A DNA stretch of 64,000 nucleotides, taken from assembly GCF_009664975.1 (NCBI RefSeq), contig NZ_WJXB01000013.1, positions 1-64,000 of the forward strand. Direction: 5' to 3'. The stretch comes from Paenibacillus monticola. Lineage in GTDB: Bacteria > Bacillota > Bacilli > Paenibacillales > Paenibacillaceae. How positions within the stretch are numbered: position 1 is the stretch's first letter; every line of letters begins with the position of its first letter. The notes beneath the pieces were generated by a model. That model was not told the origin of the DNA, did not search any database, and saw only the letters and a program-made list of their open reading frames with translations. The translations under genes were made by a program, and so were the position numbers. Shown here piece after piece: positions 26,315-33,445 of the stretch.

Positions 26315-27457
26315 ATGACTACATTTATTCACAAAACAAATAGAATCACAGCCCTGGCTGCGGCAAGCATGATTATTCTGGCAGGTACGCAGGGTTCACA
26401 GGTACAGGCCGCCCCGCCTGATAATGTACCCGCAGCAAATGTTCCAATCAGCATTGTATCCCGAACCCCTGTATTAGAACCTGCAACGATCACGATCAAG
26501 AAAGTAACAGCCAGAGACGACACTTATCAAGCAGATCTGAACCTGCCAGTCATTTCTGGGATGCTGGATACGCAAGCTCAGGAAGAATGGAATACCTTAA
26601 TTGAAGCAAATGCCACAAAAGAGCTGGAGGTATTGAAGGCAACCGCTGCAGAAAACAAAAAGAATGCTACAGCACAGGGATTTCCTTTTCACGCCTCCGA
26701 GCTGACCAAGACCTTTGATGTGACCTCAAATGGAGTAGCTGGCACAGGCGGTATTCTTTCCCTTCACATCACCACTTACACCTTCAGCGGGGGAGCAAAC
26801 GGGTTCACTAGAATAGATACTTATAATATAAAAAACGAAGCTACAGCAACACGCGTAACGCTGAAGACACTATTCGGCGACAAGTACCAGAAGATTATTA
26901 ATACGCAGATTAGTGCGGCTATGGCTAAAGATGCCGCTAATTATTTTGCAGAGGATTTCAAAGGGGTAAACGAAGAGAGTTCCTTCTATATAAAAGGTAG
27001 CTCTATTTATGTAATCTTCCAGCAGAACGAAATCGCTCCACATTCTACAGGCAACCCGGAATTCAAAATTGCGCTGCCCACTAATTCTACAGCTGGGGAC
27101 CTCAGCTCCATGGGCCTGGTAGTGAATGGCAAAGCTCTTTCAGGAGTAAAGCTTAGTCTCAATGACTCTGGAGTCGTATTGGCACCGATACGCGCGATTA
27201 GTGAAGCCTTGGGCTATGAACTAGCCTGGAACAAAGAGACAAGCTCGCTCGAACTCAACATGGGTGCTCACTGGACGCTTGTCACTAAGAATAAAGACAG
27301 TTATATTTACAACCGGATGGCCCCGATCACACTTGGCACTGCTCCCGTTATTAATCACGAGGGTAGCATGTATGTGCCGATGTCCTTCTTTACCGAAATT
27401 CTAAAAGCCAGCGTCCAATATGAATCCGGCAGAGTCAGCATTTCTTCAGAGTCTTGA
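26315..27457 (+). CDS. Secreted DUF4163/DUF3298-like protein with stalk domain (380 aa)
   Basis: A signal peptide (residues 1-32, ending QVQAAPP) precedes a region matching the DUF4163/DUF3298 pattern (about 55-265, with DLNLPVISGMLDTQAQEEWN and a TFSGGANG turn), as found in RsiV- and PdaC-like secreted proteins. A stalk domain follows (about 280-378, with PIRAISEALGYELAWNKETS). The domain order, with the stalk at the C-terminus, is common in this group. AGGAG precedes the ATG. Possible roles are cell-wall binding or lysozyme/peptidoglycan sensing; the sequence does not decide. Confidence 0.82.
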   Translation: MTTFIHKTNRITALAAASMIILAGTQGSQVQAAPPDNVPAANVPISIVSRTPVLEPATITIKKVTARDDTYQADLNLPVISGMLDTQAQEEWNTLIEANATKELEVLKATAAENKKNATAQGFPFHASELTKTFDVTSNGVAGTGGILSLHITTYTFSGGANGFTRIDTYNIKNEATATRVTLKTLFGDKYQKIINTQISAAMAKDAANYFAEDFKGVNEESSFYIKGSSIYVIFQQNEIAPHSTGNPEFKIALPTNSTAGDLSSMGLVVNGKALSGVKLSLNDSGVVLAPIRAISEALGYELAWNKETSSLELNMGAHWTLVTKNKDSYIYNRMAPITLGTAPVINHEGSMYVPMSFFTEILKASVQYESGRVSISSES

Positions 27458-27484
27458 GCTGAATGGTTCCTGAACAAATACAAC

Positions 27485-27523
27485 AGCCCGCTATATCCGT
27501 AATGGATTAAGCGGGCTATTCTT
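27485..27523. terminator. Bidirectional terminator
   Basis: AGCCCGCT (27485-27492) pairs with AGCGGGCT (27510-27517), with an inner TATCC/GGATTA pairing and a T-rich tail. It lies between the convergent stalk-protein and GNAT genes. Confidence 0.75.
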
Positions 27524-27527
27524 TAAA

Positions 27528-28049
27528 TTAACTCTTATATGGCACGTTGACCTTATATACTTCTGTGTACAATATCTCCCTGAAAAGATGAAACTCCTGC
27601 TCCTGCAACAGTCTTGGGTAAGTCATGATAAGCAGCGGCAAATCAGCTTGTCCTTCACGCAAAGGGGGCTGCACATAGGGAAACGAATGAAGATGGAAGC
27701 CCAGCCGCTCATAAAATCCGACTCTACGTTGTTCCAATACACCACTAGGCGGTTCTACCTCCAACAGAACAGGCTTGTCCGACTGCTTGAGATAATCCTC
27801 CATTAACTTTTTTCCAATGCCGCTTCCCCTAATGCTCGGATCGACCGCAATGTGCTCCACGAACCGGAATAAAGAAAACTCCCAACAGGCCAGAAAGGCT
27901 ATTGTTCTGTCACTGGAGTCCTTCTCCACAATTAGTCGATAATGCGGAATTTCCAGTAGCCCACGCTGTCCGGTATAGGTCCGAATCTCAGAAACTGGAA
28001 AAGAAGCTTCCATTAGAGTAAATACTTCATTAAAGGTTGTATCGTTCAT
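27528..28049 (-). CDS. GNAT N-acetyltransferase (173 aa)
   Basis: A GCN5-related acetyltransferase. The acetyl-CoA loop is IRGSGIGKKLMEDYL (residues ~93-107), preceded by the beta-4 strand VEHIAVDPS. The fold is complete and of normal length, with the later helix RRVGFYERLGFHL. The substrate cannot be named. It stands alone, convergent with the stalk-protein gene. Confidence 0.85.
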   Translation of the reverse strand: MNDTTFNEVFTLMEASFPVSEIRTYTGQRGLLEIPHYRLIVEKDSSDRTIAFLACWEFSLFRFVEHIAVDPSIRGSGIGKKLMEDYLKQSDKPVLLEVEPPSGVLEQRRVGFYERLGFHLHSFPYVQPPLREGQADLPLLIMTYPRLLQEQEFHLFREILYTEVYKVNVPYKS

Positions 28050-28139
28050 AACTTGCTTCTCACTTTCTTGAATAACTTATTGAAGATTGAACAAAAGATT
28101 AGCCGTACTGGCTATATGCTCGAAAGCGCAACTTAATTC

Positions 28140-28395
28140 CTACAAGGGCTGTGGGTAACCAAACACCTCTACGAATCTTTTTTTCAGAGCAGTATAATAT
28201 TCGGCTGAGACGACCGGCTCTGCGCCACGCAAAATTTCCTTCATATAATGTGTGGGAGGCGCCAGCTCACTTTCTTTCTTTATTTACAACCACAAAGATT
28301 ACGGCTTCTCTATGAATTCCGTCCATACAGCTGCCATAAGCAGCTTCGTACAAAGCTGGCTGCGAGGGCATACTAAGCTTCCTGCCGTTGCTTCC
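28140..28395 (-). pseudogene. Decayed gamma-glutamylcyclotransferase-like gene
   Basis: Minus-strand text in two frames resembles this family. The first part is ALYEAAYGSCMD, like the N-terminal YFAYGSCM motif, running into EAVIFVVVNKERK and a stop. In the next frame, ELAPPTHYMKEILRGAEPVV is followed by SAEYYTALKKRFVEVFGYPQ and a stop at 28142-28140. The central part of a normal protein is missing, and no start with a ribosome site is visible. Family assignment rests on the two end motifs only. Confidence 0.5.
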
Positions 28396-28442
28396 CCCTC
28401 TATTCTTAGCATAATACCAAAATAGTCACAGAACATTCTCTA

Positions 28443-28460
28443 AAGTGGAGGGGTCCACTT
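28443..28460. repeat. Hairpin in the acyl-CoA synthetase upstream region
   Basis: AAGTGGA-GGGG-TCCACTT is a perfect 7-bp inverted repeat about 95 bp upstream of the TTG start. It could be an operator. It is too far from a T run to be a terminator. Confidence 0.4.
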
Positions 28461-28551
28461 AGCATCTGGTACTAGGAGAACGTGCTATACTATACTAAGC
28501 TAAGTAAGATAAGCAGCTACACTCATCTTGATCATATAGGAGAGGTTCATT

Positions 28552-30141
28552 TTGGATAATCAGCATTGGATCGCACCTGAATACTACAATCTCACTTCGG
28601 AAATGGAACATCATCCTTCCGGTAAGGTTGCGCTTAAATTTGTGAATGAACAGGATCATTGCGAGGAGATCAGCTACGGCGAACTCCTGCAGCAGGCTAA
28701 CCGGCTGGCTGGAGGGCTCCACAATCTTGGACTTCAGCAAGGGGACAAGGTTCTAGTCATGGTTCCACGCAGAATTACGGCATATGCCATCTATCTAGCT
28801 TGTCTGAAGCTTGGACTAGCTGTTATTCCTTCATCAGAGATGCTTCGTGCCAAGGATCTATCCTATCGTCTTCGCCATTCCGAGGCACGGGCGGTCATTG
28901 CCTGGTCTAAGGTTGTTAATGAAGTAGATAAAATCAGCGACGACCTGCCCTCTTTGGATTTCCGCATTGCCGTTTCTGAAGATGGTTCTGCAAGTGCAGG
29001 TTGGCTTGACCTGGAGGACCTTATGATTGGACAGCCGGATCATCGAACGGCGGTAAACACCCACCGCGATGATATCGCGATCCTGGCTTATACCTCGGGA
29101 ACAACTGGTAATCCAAAGGCCGTCGTGCATAGTCACGGTTGGGCTTATGCTCACCTGCGGATCGTTTCTTCCCTTTGGCTGGATATCCGCGAAACGGATA
29201 TCGTCTGGGCGACCGCTGCTCCAGGTTGGCAAAAGTGGATCTGGAGCCCGTTCTTAACCGTTCTTGGAAACGGAGCCACCGGCTTCGTCTATACGGGCGC
29301 CTTCCATCCTGATCGATTTCTGCAGCTGTTGCAGGATCATTCCGTTCAGGTCTTGTGCTGCACACCTACGGAATATCGCCTAATGGCCAAGACCGAAGGA
29401 TTACATCAGCATGACTTGTCCAAACTACGGTGTGCAGTTTCCGCCGGAGAACCTTTGAACCAGGAAGTTATTGACACCTTCCAACGCAATTTCGATATCA
29501 CCATTCGGGATGGCTACGGACAGACAGAAAGTACACTGATCATCGGTACGCTTAAGGATACTCCTATCCGGGTCGGCTCCATGGGTAAATCCATTGCTCC
29601 AGGACTTGTAGAAGTCGTAGACGAAGACGGCATTCCGGTCCCTCCGGGCGTGGTTGGAGATATTGCTGTACATTTGAGCATGCCAGCCTTGTTCCATGCC
29701 TATTACAAAGACCCTGAGCGCAAAGAAAATGGCTCACATGGAGAATTCTTCGTAACTGGTGACCGGGCACGCAAGGATGAGGATGGCTATTTCTGGTTTG
29801 AAGGGCGCGGCGATGATATCATCATCAGCTCAGGCTATACTATTGGCCCCTTTGAAGTAGAAGAAGCACTTATGAAACATGCTTCCGTTAAGGAATGCGC
29901 AGTTGTAGCAAGCCCGGATGAAATCCGCGGCCATGTCGTTAAAGCATTTATCGTGCTTAAAGATGAAATAGCCGGATCTCCCGAACTTGTGAAGGAACTG
30001 CAAGCCCATGTCAAAGAATGGACAGCGCCTTATAAATACCCGCGCAAAATCGAGTTTATCAGCGATCTCCCGAAGACAACCTCGGGCAAAATTCGCAGAA
30101 TAGAGCTGCGCGAGCAGGAAGATAGAGCTGCGCAGGAATAG
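28552..30141 (+). CDS. Acyl-CoA synthetase, AMP-forming (529 aa)
   Basis: An ANL-superfamily enzyme that activates a carboxylic acid with ATP and CoA. The phosphate-binding loop is YTSGTTGNPK (residues ~182-191), the aromatic/ATP motif DGYGQTES, the hinge FEGRGDD, and the C-terminal catalytic Lys lies in KTTSGKIRR. Length and sequence resemble the acetyl/medium-chain group (B. subtilis YtcI-like). The start is TTG at 28552, with AGGAGAGG six bases upstream; no ATG is nearby. A terminator follows. It stands alone, so the acid used is unknown. Confidence 0.9.
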   Translation: MDNQHWIAPEYYNLTSEMEHHPSGKVALKFVNEQDHCEEISYGELLQQANRLAGGLHNLGLQQGDKVLVMVPRRITAYAIYLACLKLGLAVIPSSEMLRAKDLSYRLRHSEARAVIAWSKVVNEVDKISDDLPSLDFRIAVSEDGSASAGWLDLEDLMIGQPDHRTAVNTHRDDIAILAYTSGTTGNPKAVVHSHGWAYAHLRIVSSLWLDIRETDIVWATAAPGWQKWIWSPFLTVLGNGATGFVYTGAFHPDRFLQLLQDHSVQVLCCTPTEYRLMAKTEGLHQHDLSKLRCAVSAGEPLNQEVIDTFQRNFDITIRDGYGQTESTLIIGTLKDTPIRVGSMGKSIAPGLVEVVDEDGIPVPPGVVGDIAVHLSMPALFHAYYKDPERKENGSHGEFFVTGDRARKDEDGYFWFEGRGDDIIISSGYTIGPFEVEEALMKHASVKECAVVASPDEIRGHVVKAFIVLKDEIAGSPELVKELQAHVKEWTAPYKYPRKIEFISDLPKTTSGKIRRIELREQEDRAAQE

Positions 30142-30177
30142 ACGGCTGAGTGCTGCTGTAATTTAAAAGATATCGAA

Positions 30178-30207
30178 AAAGAGCAGCTCCAAATGGAGCT
30201 GCTCTTT
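30178..30207. terminator. Bidirectional terminator
   Basis: A 13-bp perfect stem, AAAGAGCAGCTCC (30178-30190) with 30195-30207, and a 4-base loop. It lies between the acyl-CoA synthetase and the convergent SUKH-like gene. Confidence 0.85.
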
Positions 30208-30252
30208 CCGCGTTATAGGACTGTTACATCCCTTATTCTCAATCAGATGATT

Positions 30253-30834
30253 TCACTCCGCCCAATATTTCGCATCCGGGTTCAGGGCCGTACCCACTTC
30301 GCCCTCCAGCACTAAATCACAATCCAGATACCCCTCTTCATCGAGAAAATAAACATCCTGCTTATAGAATTCACACAACGTCTCCAGAAATTTCTCCGGT
30401 GAATGATACATAACAACCAGGTCACCATAATCATGCAGCAAATCGCAAATCTGCTCTACACCATCCGCTGAACGATAATAACATATAAAATCACTGCCAT
30501 AATTCGTTAGAATCGGTAAAACAATGCCCCCAGCACTATAACCCTTCTCTTCCAAGATCCCTGTTAGTATCTTCATTTCCTGTTCATATTCATTAATATG
30601 GATCAAGCGATACCCCGGTATGAACTCTATCAAACTCGGTTCTTCTTCATCACTGCCTGTTCCAGAAACCGTACTATAAATAGCGTGTAGGAGCTCTGGC
30701 GCTTCAGGCAAAATTTCGCGAAGGCGCGTGCTCCCGTCGCCAACTGTACCTAGACTAGCAATATAATCGGGGCGTAAGTTGGCAGACAGCATGAGATATT
30801 CCTGGAATTTACTTATTAAACTATGAGTTAGCAT
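30253..30834 (-). CDS. SMI1/KNR4 (SUKH)-like protein (193 aa)
   Basis: An acidic soluble protein with the SUKH-type pattern: LREILPEAPELLHAIYSTVSG near residue 38, then FIPGYRLIHINEY near 72, and SDFICYYRSADG near 112. SUKH proteins are often immunity proteins against contact-dependent or polymorphic toxins, but many are orphan housekeeping forms. No toxin gene is adjacent. AAAGGATG precedes the ATG. Confidence 0.6.
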   Translation of the reverse strand: MLTHSLISKFQEYLMLSANLRPDYIASLGTVGDGSTRLREILPEAPELLHAIYSTVSGTGSDEEEPSLIEFIPGYRLIHINEYEQEMKILTGILEEKGYSAGGIVLPILTNYGSDFICYYRSADGVEQICDLLHDYGDLVVMYHSPEKFLETLCEFYKQDVYFLDEEGYLDCDLVLEGEVGTALNPDAKYWAE

Positions 30835-30965
30835 GTTTTCATCCTTTGTATTTCTAATATTTAAGCTCTATGCCGATCATACCACTCTTTACCGTCAGTA
30901 CCAATGGGTCTATACTGTAGAAGTCTTCAAGAAGTAATGATTAACGAAGCAGAGTAAAGAAATCG

Positions 30966-30998
30966 AAAGCAGCTGCCGGGTATCGGCAGCTGCTTTTT
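30966..30998. terminator. Symmetric terminator downstream of unit A
   Basis: AAAGCAGCTGCCG (30966-30978) pairs perfectly with 30984-30996, with five T on the plus side. The only nearby gene that ends here is the minus-strand helical protein, so on present evidence it serves that gene. Confidence 0.7.
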
Positions 30999-31019
30999 CA
31001 TGGTTCCTTTTAGCTAAAT

Positions 31020-31481
31020 TTAAAATATAGAATGGTAGACTTCTTCCCGCGAAATATACAACCTTGGGGATAGCAGGCAAAGTAGATCATCTACTTTGTG
31101 AATCAGAACGCAAAGTTGCGTTATTTTCATATAGCGGAATAGCGAGAAGTCTGTGTGATGTACAAAGAAATGAATTGAAGAGACGAACAGCGCAAGAGCT
31201 AATTCAGATGTGCCCTCGGTACTCAGCAGCAGAATTAATTCTTCTAACGTCAAAACTTGCGGAGGAAACAACGAGTTATGGTCTTGGAGGGAGATGTCTT
31301 GGAGGGAGATGTCTTGGAGGGATAGTGCGCGGATCATGCAGGTTATAGTTCTATCACTTAGGATCAGGCAAGGAATGAAATTCCCCTCATCTAGGAACAA
31401 CGGAATAAAGTCCGTATAGATTTGACAGAGCTTATGCGATTTCGGGCTTTCGATTTCGTGCTGATTATTCCTATTAGACAC
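31020..31481 (-). CDS. HEPN-like helical protein, unit A (153 aa)
   Basis: An all-helical small protein of unknown function. It aligns with the 41997-42440 product along its length: CLI...I..M..AL, then LTLEELILLLS against TLEETYDLF, SIHFFV against SIHYLS, LIHKVDDLL against LIHRADNLL, and a shared VYHSIF/IYQAVF end. The pattern of a basic 'KAL' helix followed by a 'TLEEL' helix recalls HEPN domains, but the R-x4-6-H RNase motif is not clear. The start chosen is GTG 31481, with GGAGG eight bases upstream, giving MSNRNNQ like MSSNRYE in unit B; ATG 31496 is the alternative. It faces an XRE regulator. Confidence 0.65.
   Translation of the reverse strand: MSNRNNQHEIESPKSHKLCQIYTDFIPLFLDEGNFIPCLILSDRTITCMIRALSLQDISLQDISLQDHNSLFPPQVLTLEELILLLSTEGTSELALALFVSSIHFFVHHTDFSLFRYMKITQLCVLIHKVDDLLCLLSPRLYISREEVYHSIF
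31281..31325. repeat. Three 15-bp direct repeats inside unit A gene
   Basis: GTCTTGGAGGGAGAT is present twice exactly (31281-31295, 31296-31310) and a third time with changes in the last three bases. It encodes SLQDI units in the helical protein, at a point where the paralogue has only a short loop. Unit gain or loss would keep the frame. Confidence 0.9.
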
Positions 31482-31540
31482 GTTATCAGCCTCCATGATG
31501 TAATAATTCCTCTTTGAAAATGTATATTTTTCTCTATTTG

Positions 31541-31569
31541 TTGAGTACTTTATCTGTAGTGGTTAGTAT
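31541..31569 (+). promoter_or_regulatory. Candidate promoter of XRE gene, unit A
   Basis: TTGAGT (31541-31546), a 17-base spacer and TAGTAT (31564-31569) lie 37 bp ahead of the proposed start of the XRE gene. The gap to the divergent gene is only about 120 bp, so the two promoters must be close together. Confidence 0.5.
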
Positions 31570-31605
31570 AACAGATTGATAATGGTCCTAAAAGGAGATT
31601 TTCCG

Positions 31606-31881
31606 TTGAGCCAGCAGCCAATTATCATCAAACAGATCATCGGAAAGACAGTTAAGGCTCTACGTATCAGACAAGGTTTAACTCAAGAAGATTTGGCCTA
31701 TGAATGTAATGTAGATCGTTCCTACATCTCGATGATCGAGGTTGGCAGAAATGAGCCTTCGGTGAGCAAAATCTTCGAGCTTTGTATTGGCCTAAGAATC
31801 AGGCCTTCTGACTTTTTCACCCTTATCGCTATAGAGTATGACAATATATTGCAAGACAGCAACAAACTAAGAGCAGAGTAA
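31606..31881 (+). CDS. XRE-family regulator, unit A (91 aa)
   Basis: A small DNA-binding protein with one Cro/C1 helix-turn-helix: KALRIRQGLTQEDLAYECNV, then DRSYISMIEVGRNEPSV. The start chosen is TTG 31606, with AAAGGAG eight bases upstream; the frame is open upstream to TTG 31576 but without a ribosome site. It is divergent from the helical-protein gene and probably represses that gene and itself. A terminator overlaps its stop codon. Confidence 0.85.
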   Translation: MSQQPIIIKQIIGKTVKALRIRQGLTQEDLAYECNVDRSYISMIEVGRNEPSVSKIFELCIGLRIRPSDFFTLIAIEYDNILQDSNKLRAE

Positions 31882-31909
31882 TAAGGTCTTAACCTTATCG
31901 CTCTGCTCT
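31870..31909 (+). terminator. Terminator of XRE gene, unit A
   Basis: AGAGCAGAG (31870-31878) pairs with CTCTGCTCT (31901-31909), with an inner ATAAGGT/ACCTTAT pairing and a TTTAATTT tail. The stem includes the last codons of the gene. Confidence 0.75.
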
Positions 31910-32020
31910 TTAATTTAACTTACATCAGTGAGCTACACTCACACAAAGCCTGAATAGTTGAAGTTCAACCTTGGCGGACTGTATTGACCTTCTGTCAATA
32001 GAGTGGACACGGTAAAAGGG

Positions 32021-32854
32021 TCAGTTGGCAAACTTTAGGTTCTTGTAATATAGCGATTCAAAACGATCCGGTGAGAGGTAGTCCAATTTACTGTGTATTC
32101 TTTTCCGGTTGTAGAAAAACTCGATATACCTAAACAAGTGATTCTTTGCTTCTTCTTTCGTTAAGAACCTTCTGCGGTAAACGAGTTCTCGTTTGAGAAT
32201 GCTGTGGAACGATTCAATGCAGGCATTGTCATAGCAATTCCCTCGGCGACTCATGCTTCGGATCATATGGTATTCTTTTAGTTTTTTTCGGTAGTCTGTG
32301 GAGGCATATTGACTGCCTCGGTCCGAATGGTGAATGAGCCCTTTTTCAGGTTGCTGCGACTTGTAGGCCTTTTCCAGAGCTGCTGAAACGAGGTCTACCT
32401 TCATACGGTTTCCAAGCTCCCAACCGACAATCTTACGTGTGTACAAATCCAAAACGCTCGCTAAATACAACACACCTTGGCGTGTGTGTATGTAGGTAAT
32501 GTCCGTTACCCATACTTGATTCGGCTTCGTACACACGTCGAAATGCTGGTTTAGCCAGTTGGGGGCAATAGGAAAGTCGTGGTTAGAATCGGTCGTTTGG
32601 ACTTTGAATTTGCCGGTTGCTTGTGAGCGAAGCTTGTTCTCACGCATGATTCGGCCTACCGTTTTCTCACCGACGACGAATCCTTCTTCCTGCAATTTCT
32701 TTGTGATTTTGGGGCTACCGTAAATTTCATCATTGTCGTAAAAGTGATATTCAATGCGCTTTAAGAGCCGTTCACGATGCATTTTCCGGTCACTGGGAGG
32801 GGAGAGTCGCCACTTGTAATAGCCACTTCTAGATACTTCTAATAGGCTGCACAT
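32021..32854 (-). CDS. IS3-family transposase OrfB, DDE integrase (277 aa)
   Basis: The catalytic rve-type domain carries the full DDE triad: Asp in VTDITYIHT, Asp in HHSDRGSQY and Glu in NACIESFHSILKRE. An N-terminal HTH_21-type region (RIEYHFYDNDEIYGSPKIT) precedes it. The frame is open upstream of this ATG as far as the orfA slippery site, so the active product should be an OrfAB fusion made by -1 frameshifting. There is no damage. Confidence 0.95.
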   Translation of the reverse strand: MCSLLEVSRSGYYKWRLSPPSDRKMHRERLLKRIEYHFYDNDEIYGSPKITKKLQEEGFVVGEKTVGRIMRENKLRSQATGKFKVQTTDSNHDFPIAPNWLNQHFDVCTKPNQVWVTDITYIHTRQGVLYLASVLDLYTRKIVGWELGNRMKVDLVSAALEKAYKSQQPEKGLIHHSDRGSQYASTDYRKKLKEYHMIRSMSRRGNCYDNACIESFHSILKRELVYRRRFLTKEEAKNHLFRYIEFFYNRKRIHSKLDYLSPDRFESLYYKNLKFAN

Positions 32855-32901
32855 CTTCTCAATCCGGAATTCGGAGCGATGCTCCTCAATAAATCGGAAC
32901 T

Positions 32902-33204
32902 TTAACTCCGGTCTTTGCTGAAGATGTGCATCGCTTTTTTTAGAATAGCGACCTCCTCTTCCAGATCCTTATTCTTTTGTTCCAAATCGTGGATCTGCTG
33001 TTCCTGGATACGTAGCTTTCCACTGCCTACAAACGGTTCGTTGGGAAACTGCCGGTACTTCACCATCCAATTTTTCAAAGTTCCTTTAGGAATGTTCAAT
33101 TCTTCCGCAATGTCGGTAATGGACTTCTGCTGTTCTTGAACATATTTTACTGTCTGTTCTATAAATTCTTTGTTATAACGTTGACGCTCGGTCACGGCGA
33201 TCAC
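32902..33204 (-). CDS. IS3-family transposase OrfA (100 aa)
   Basis: A helix-turn-helix protein (residues ~10-55, YNKEFIEQTVKYVQEQQKS then IPKGTLKNWM) with a leucine-zipper-like coiled coil (about 65-92). It binds the IS ends and modulates transposition. The slippery run of seven A then G (32941-32934 on the minus strand) lies in its last codons and shifts ribosomes into the orfB frame. Confidence 0.93.
   Translation of the reverse strand: MIAVTERQRYNKEFIEQTVKYVQEQQKSITDIAEELNIPKGTLKNWMVKYRQFPNEPFVGSGKLRIQEQQIHDLEQKNKDLEEEVAILKKAMHIFSKDRS
32934..32941 (-). promoter_or_regulatory. Programmed -1 frameshift site
   Basis: On the minus strand A7G: orfA reads CTA AAA AAA GCG, while orfB needs AAA AAA AGC GAT. 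The A6G heptamer is the classic slippery signal of IS3-family elements. Confidence 0.8.
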
Positions 33205-33314
33205 CTCTTCTGGAGTATTATTCTATTATCCATGGGTTCTACTTTCCGTGTCCACTTCTTAGTCTAGGTCATATAGCTGCTATTTCACTTTGGAGGGGTT
33301 GTTGGGAACATAAA

Positions 33315-33443
33315 GCGGACTCAGGAGACGTTATTGAAGCAAAAACCAGTTCTTCTGGGAAGAAAATTGGTCAATAGTGTCTCTGGAGTCCGTCAAACTC
33401 TTCAATCGCCTGATTTCGAGCAAATAGGAGCCTCTGAGTCCGG
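33315..33443. repeat. Dispersed inverted-repeat element, copy 1
   Basis: One forward unit GCGGACTCAGGAGACGTTAT (from 33315) and two inverted units (33372-33392, 33421-33443) share the consensus CGGACnnAGnnnnCGnTATT with the element at 45616-45794. It fills the gap between the IS and the end of thiC and could fold into a long hairpin. Confidence 0.75.
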
Positions 33444-33445
33444 TT

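Larger units (their letters stand above)
32002..33256 (-). mobile_element. IS3-family insertion sequence (~1255 bp)
   Basis: Ends are marked by an 11-bp inverted repeat AGTGGACACGG (32002-32012), with its complement at 33246-33256. Inside are orfA and orfB in the -1 relation expected of IS3 elements. I see no clear target duplication at the borders. The element looks intact, so it may be active. Confidence 0.88.

Noticed and set aside
30835..31019. A plus-strand small RNA ending at the 30966-30998 hairpin
   Set aside because: The hairpin is symmetric and is explained by the minus-strand helical-protein gene; no plus-strand promoter of good quality was found.
31995..33262. Target-site duplication flanking the IS3 element
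   Set aside because: The bases next to the inverted repeats (TAG on the left, TCT on the right) do not match, so no duplication is claimed.
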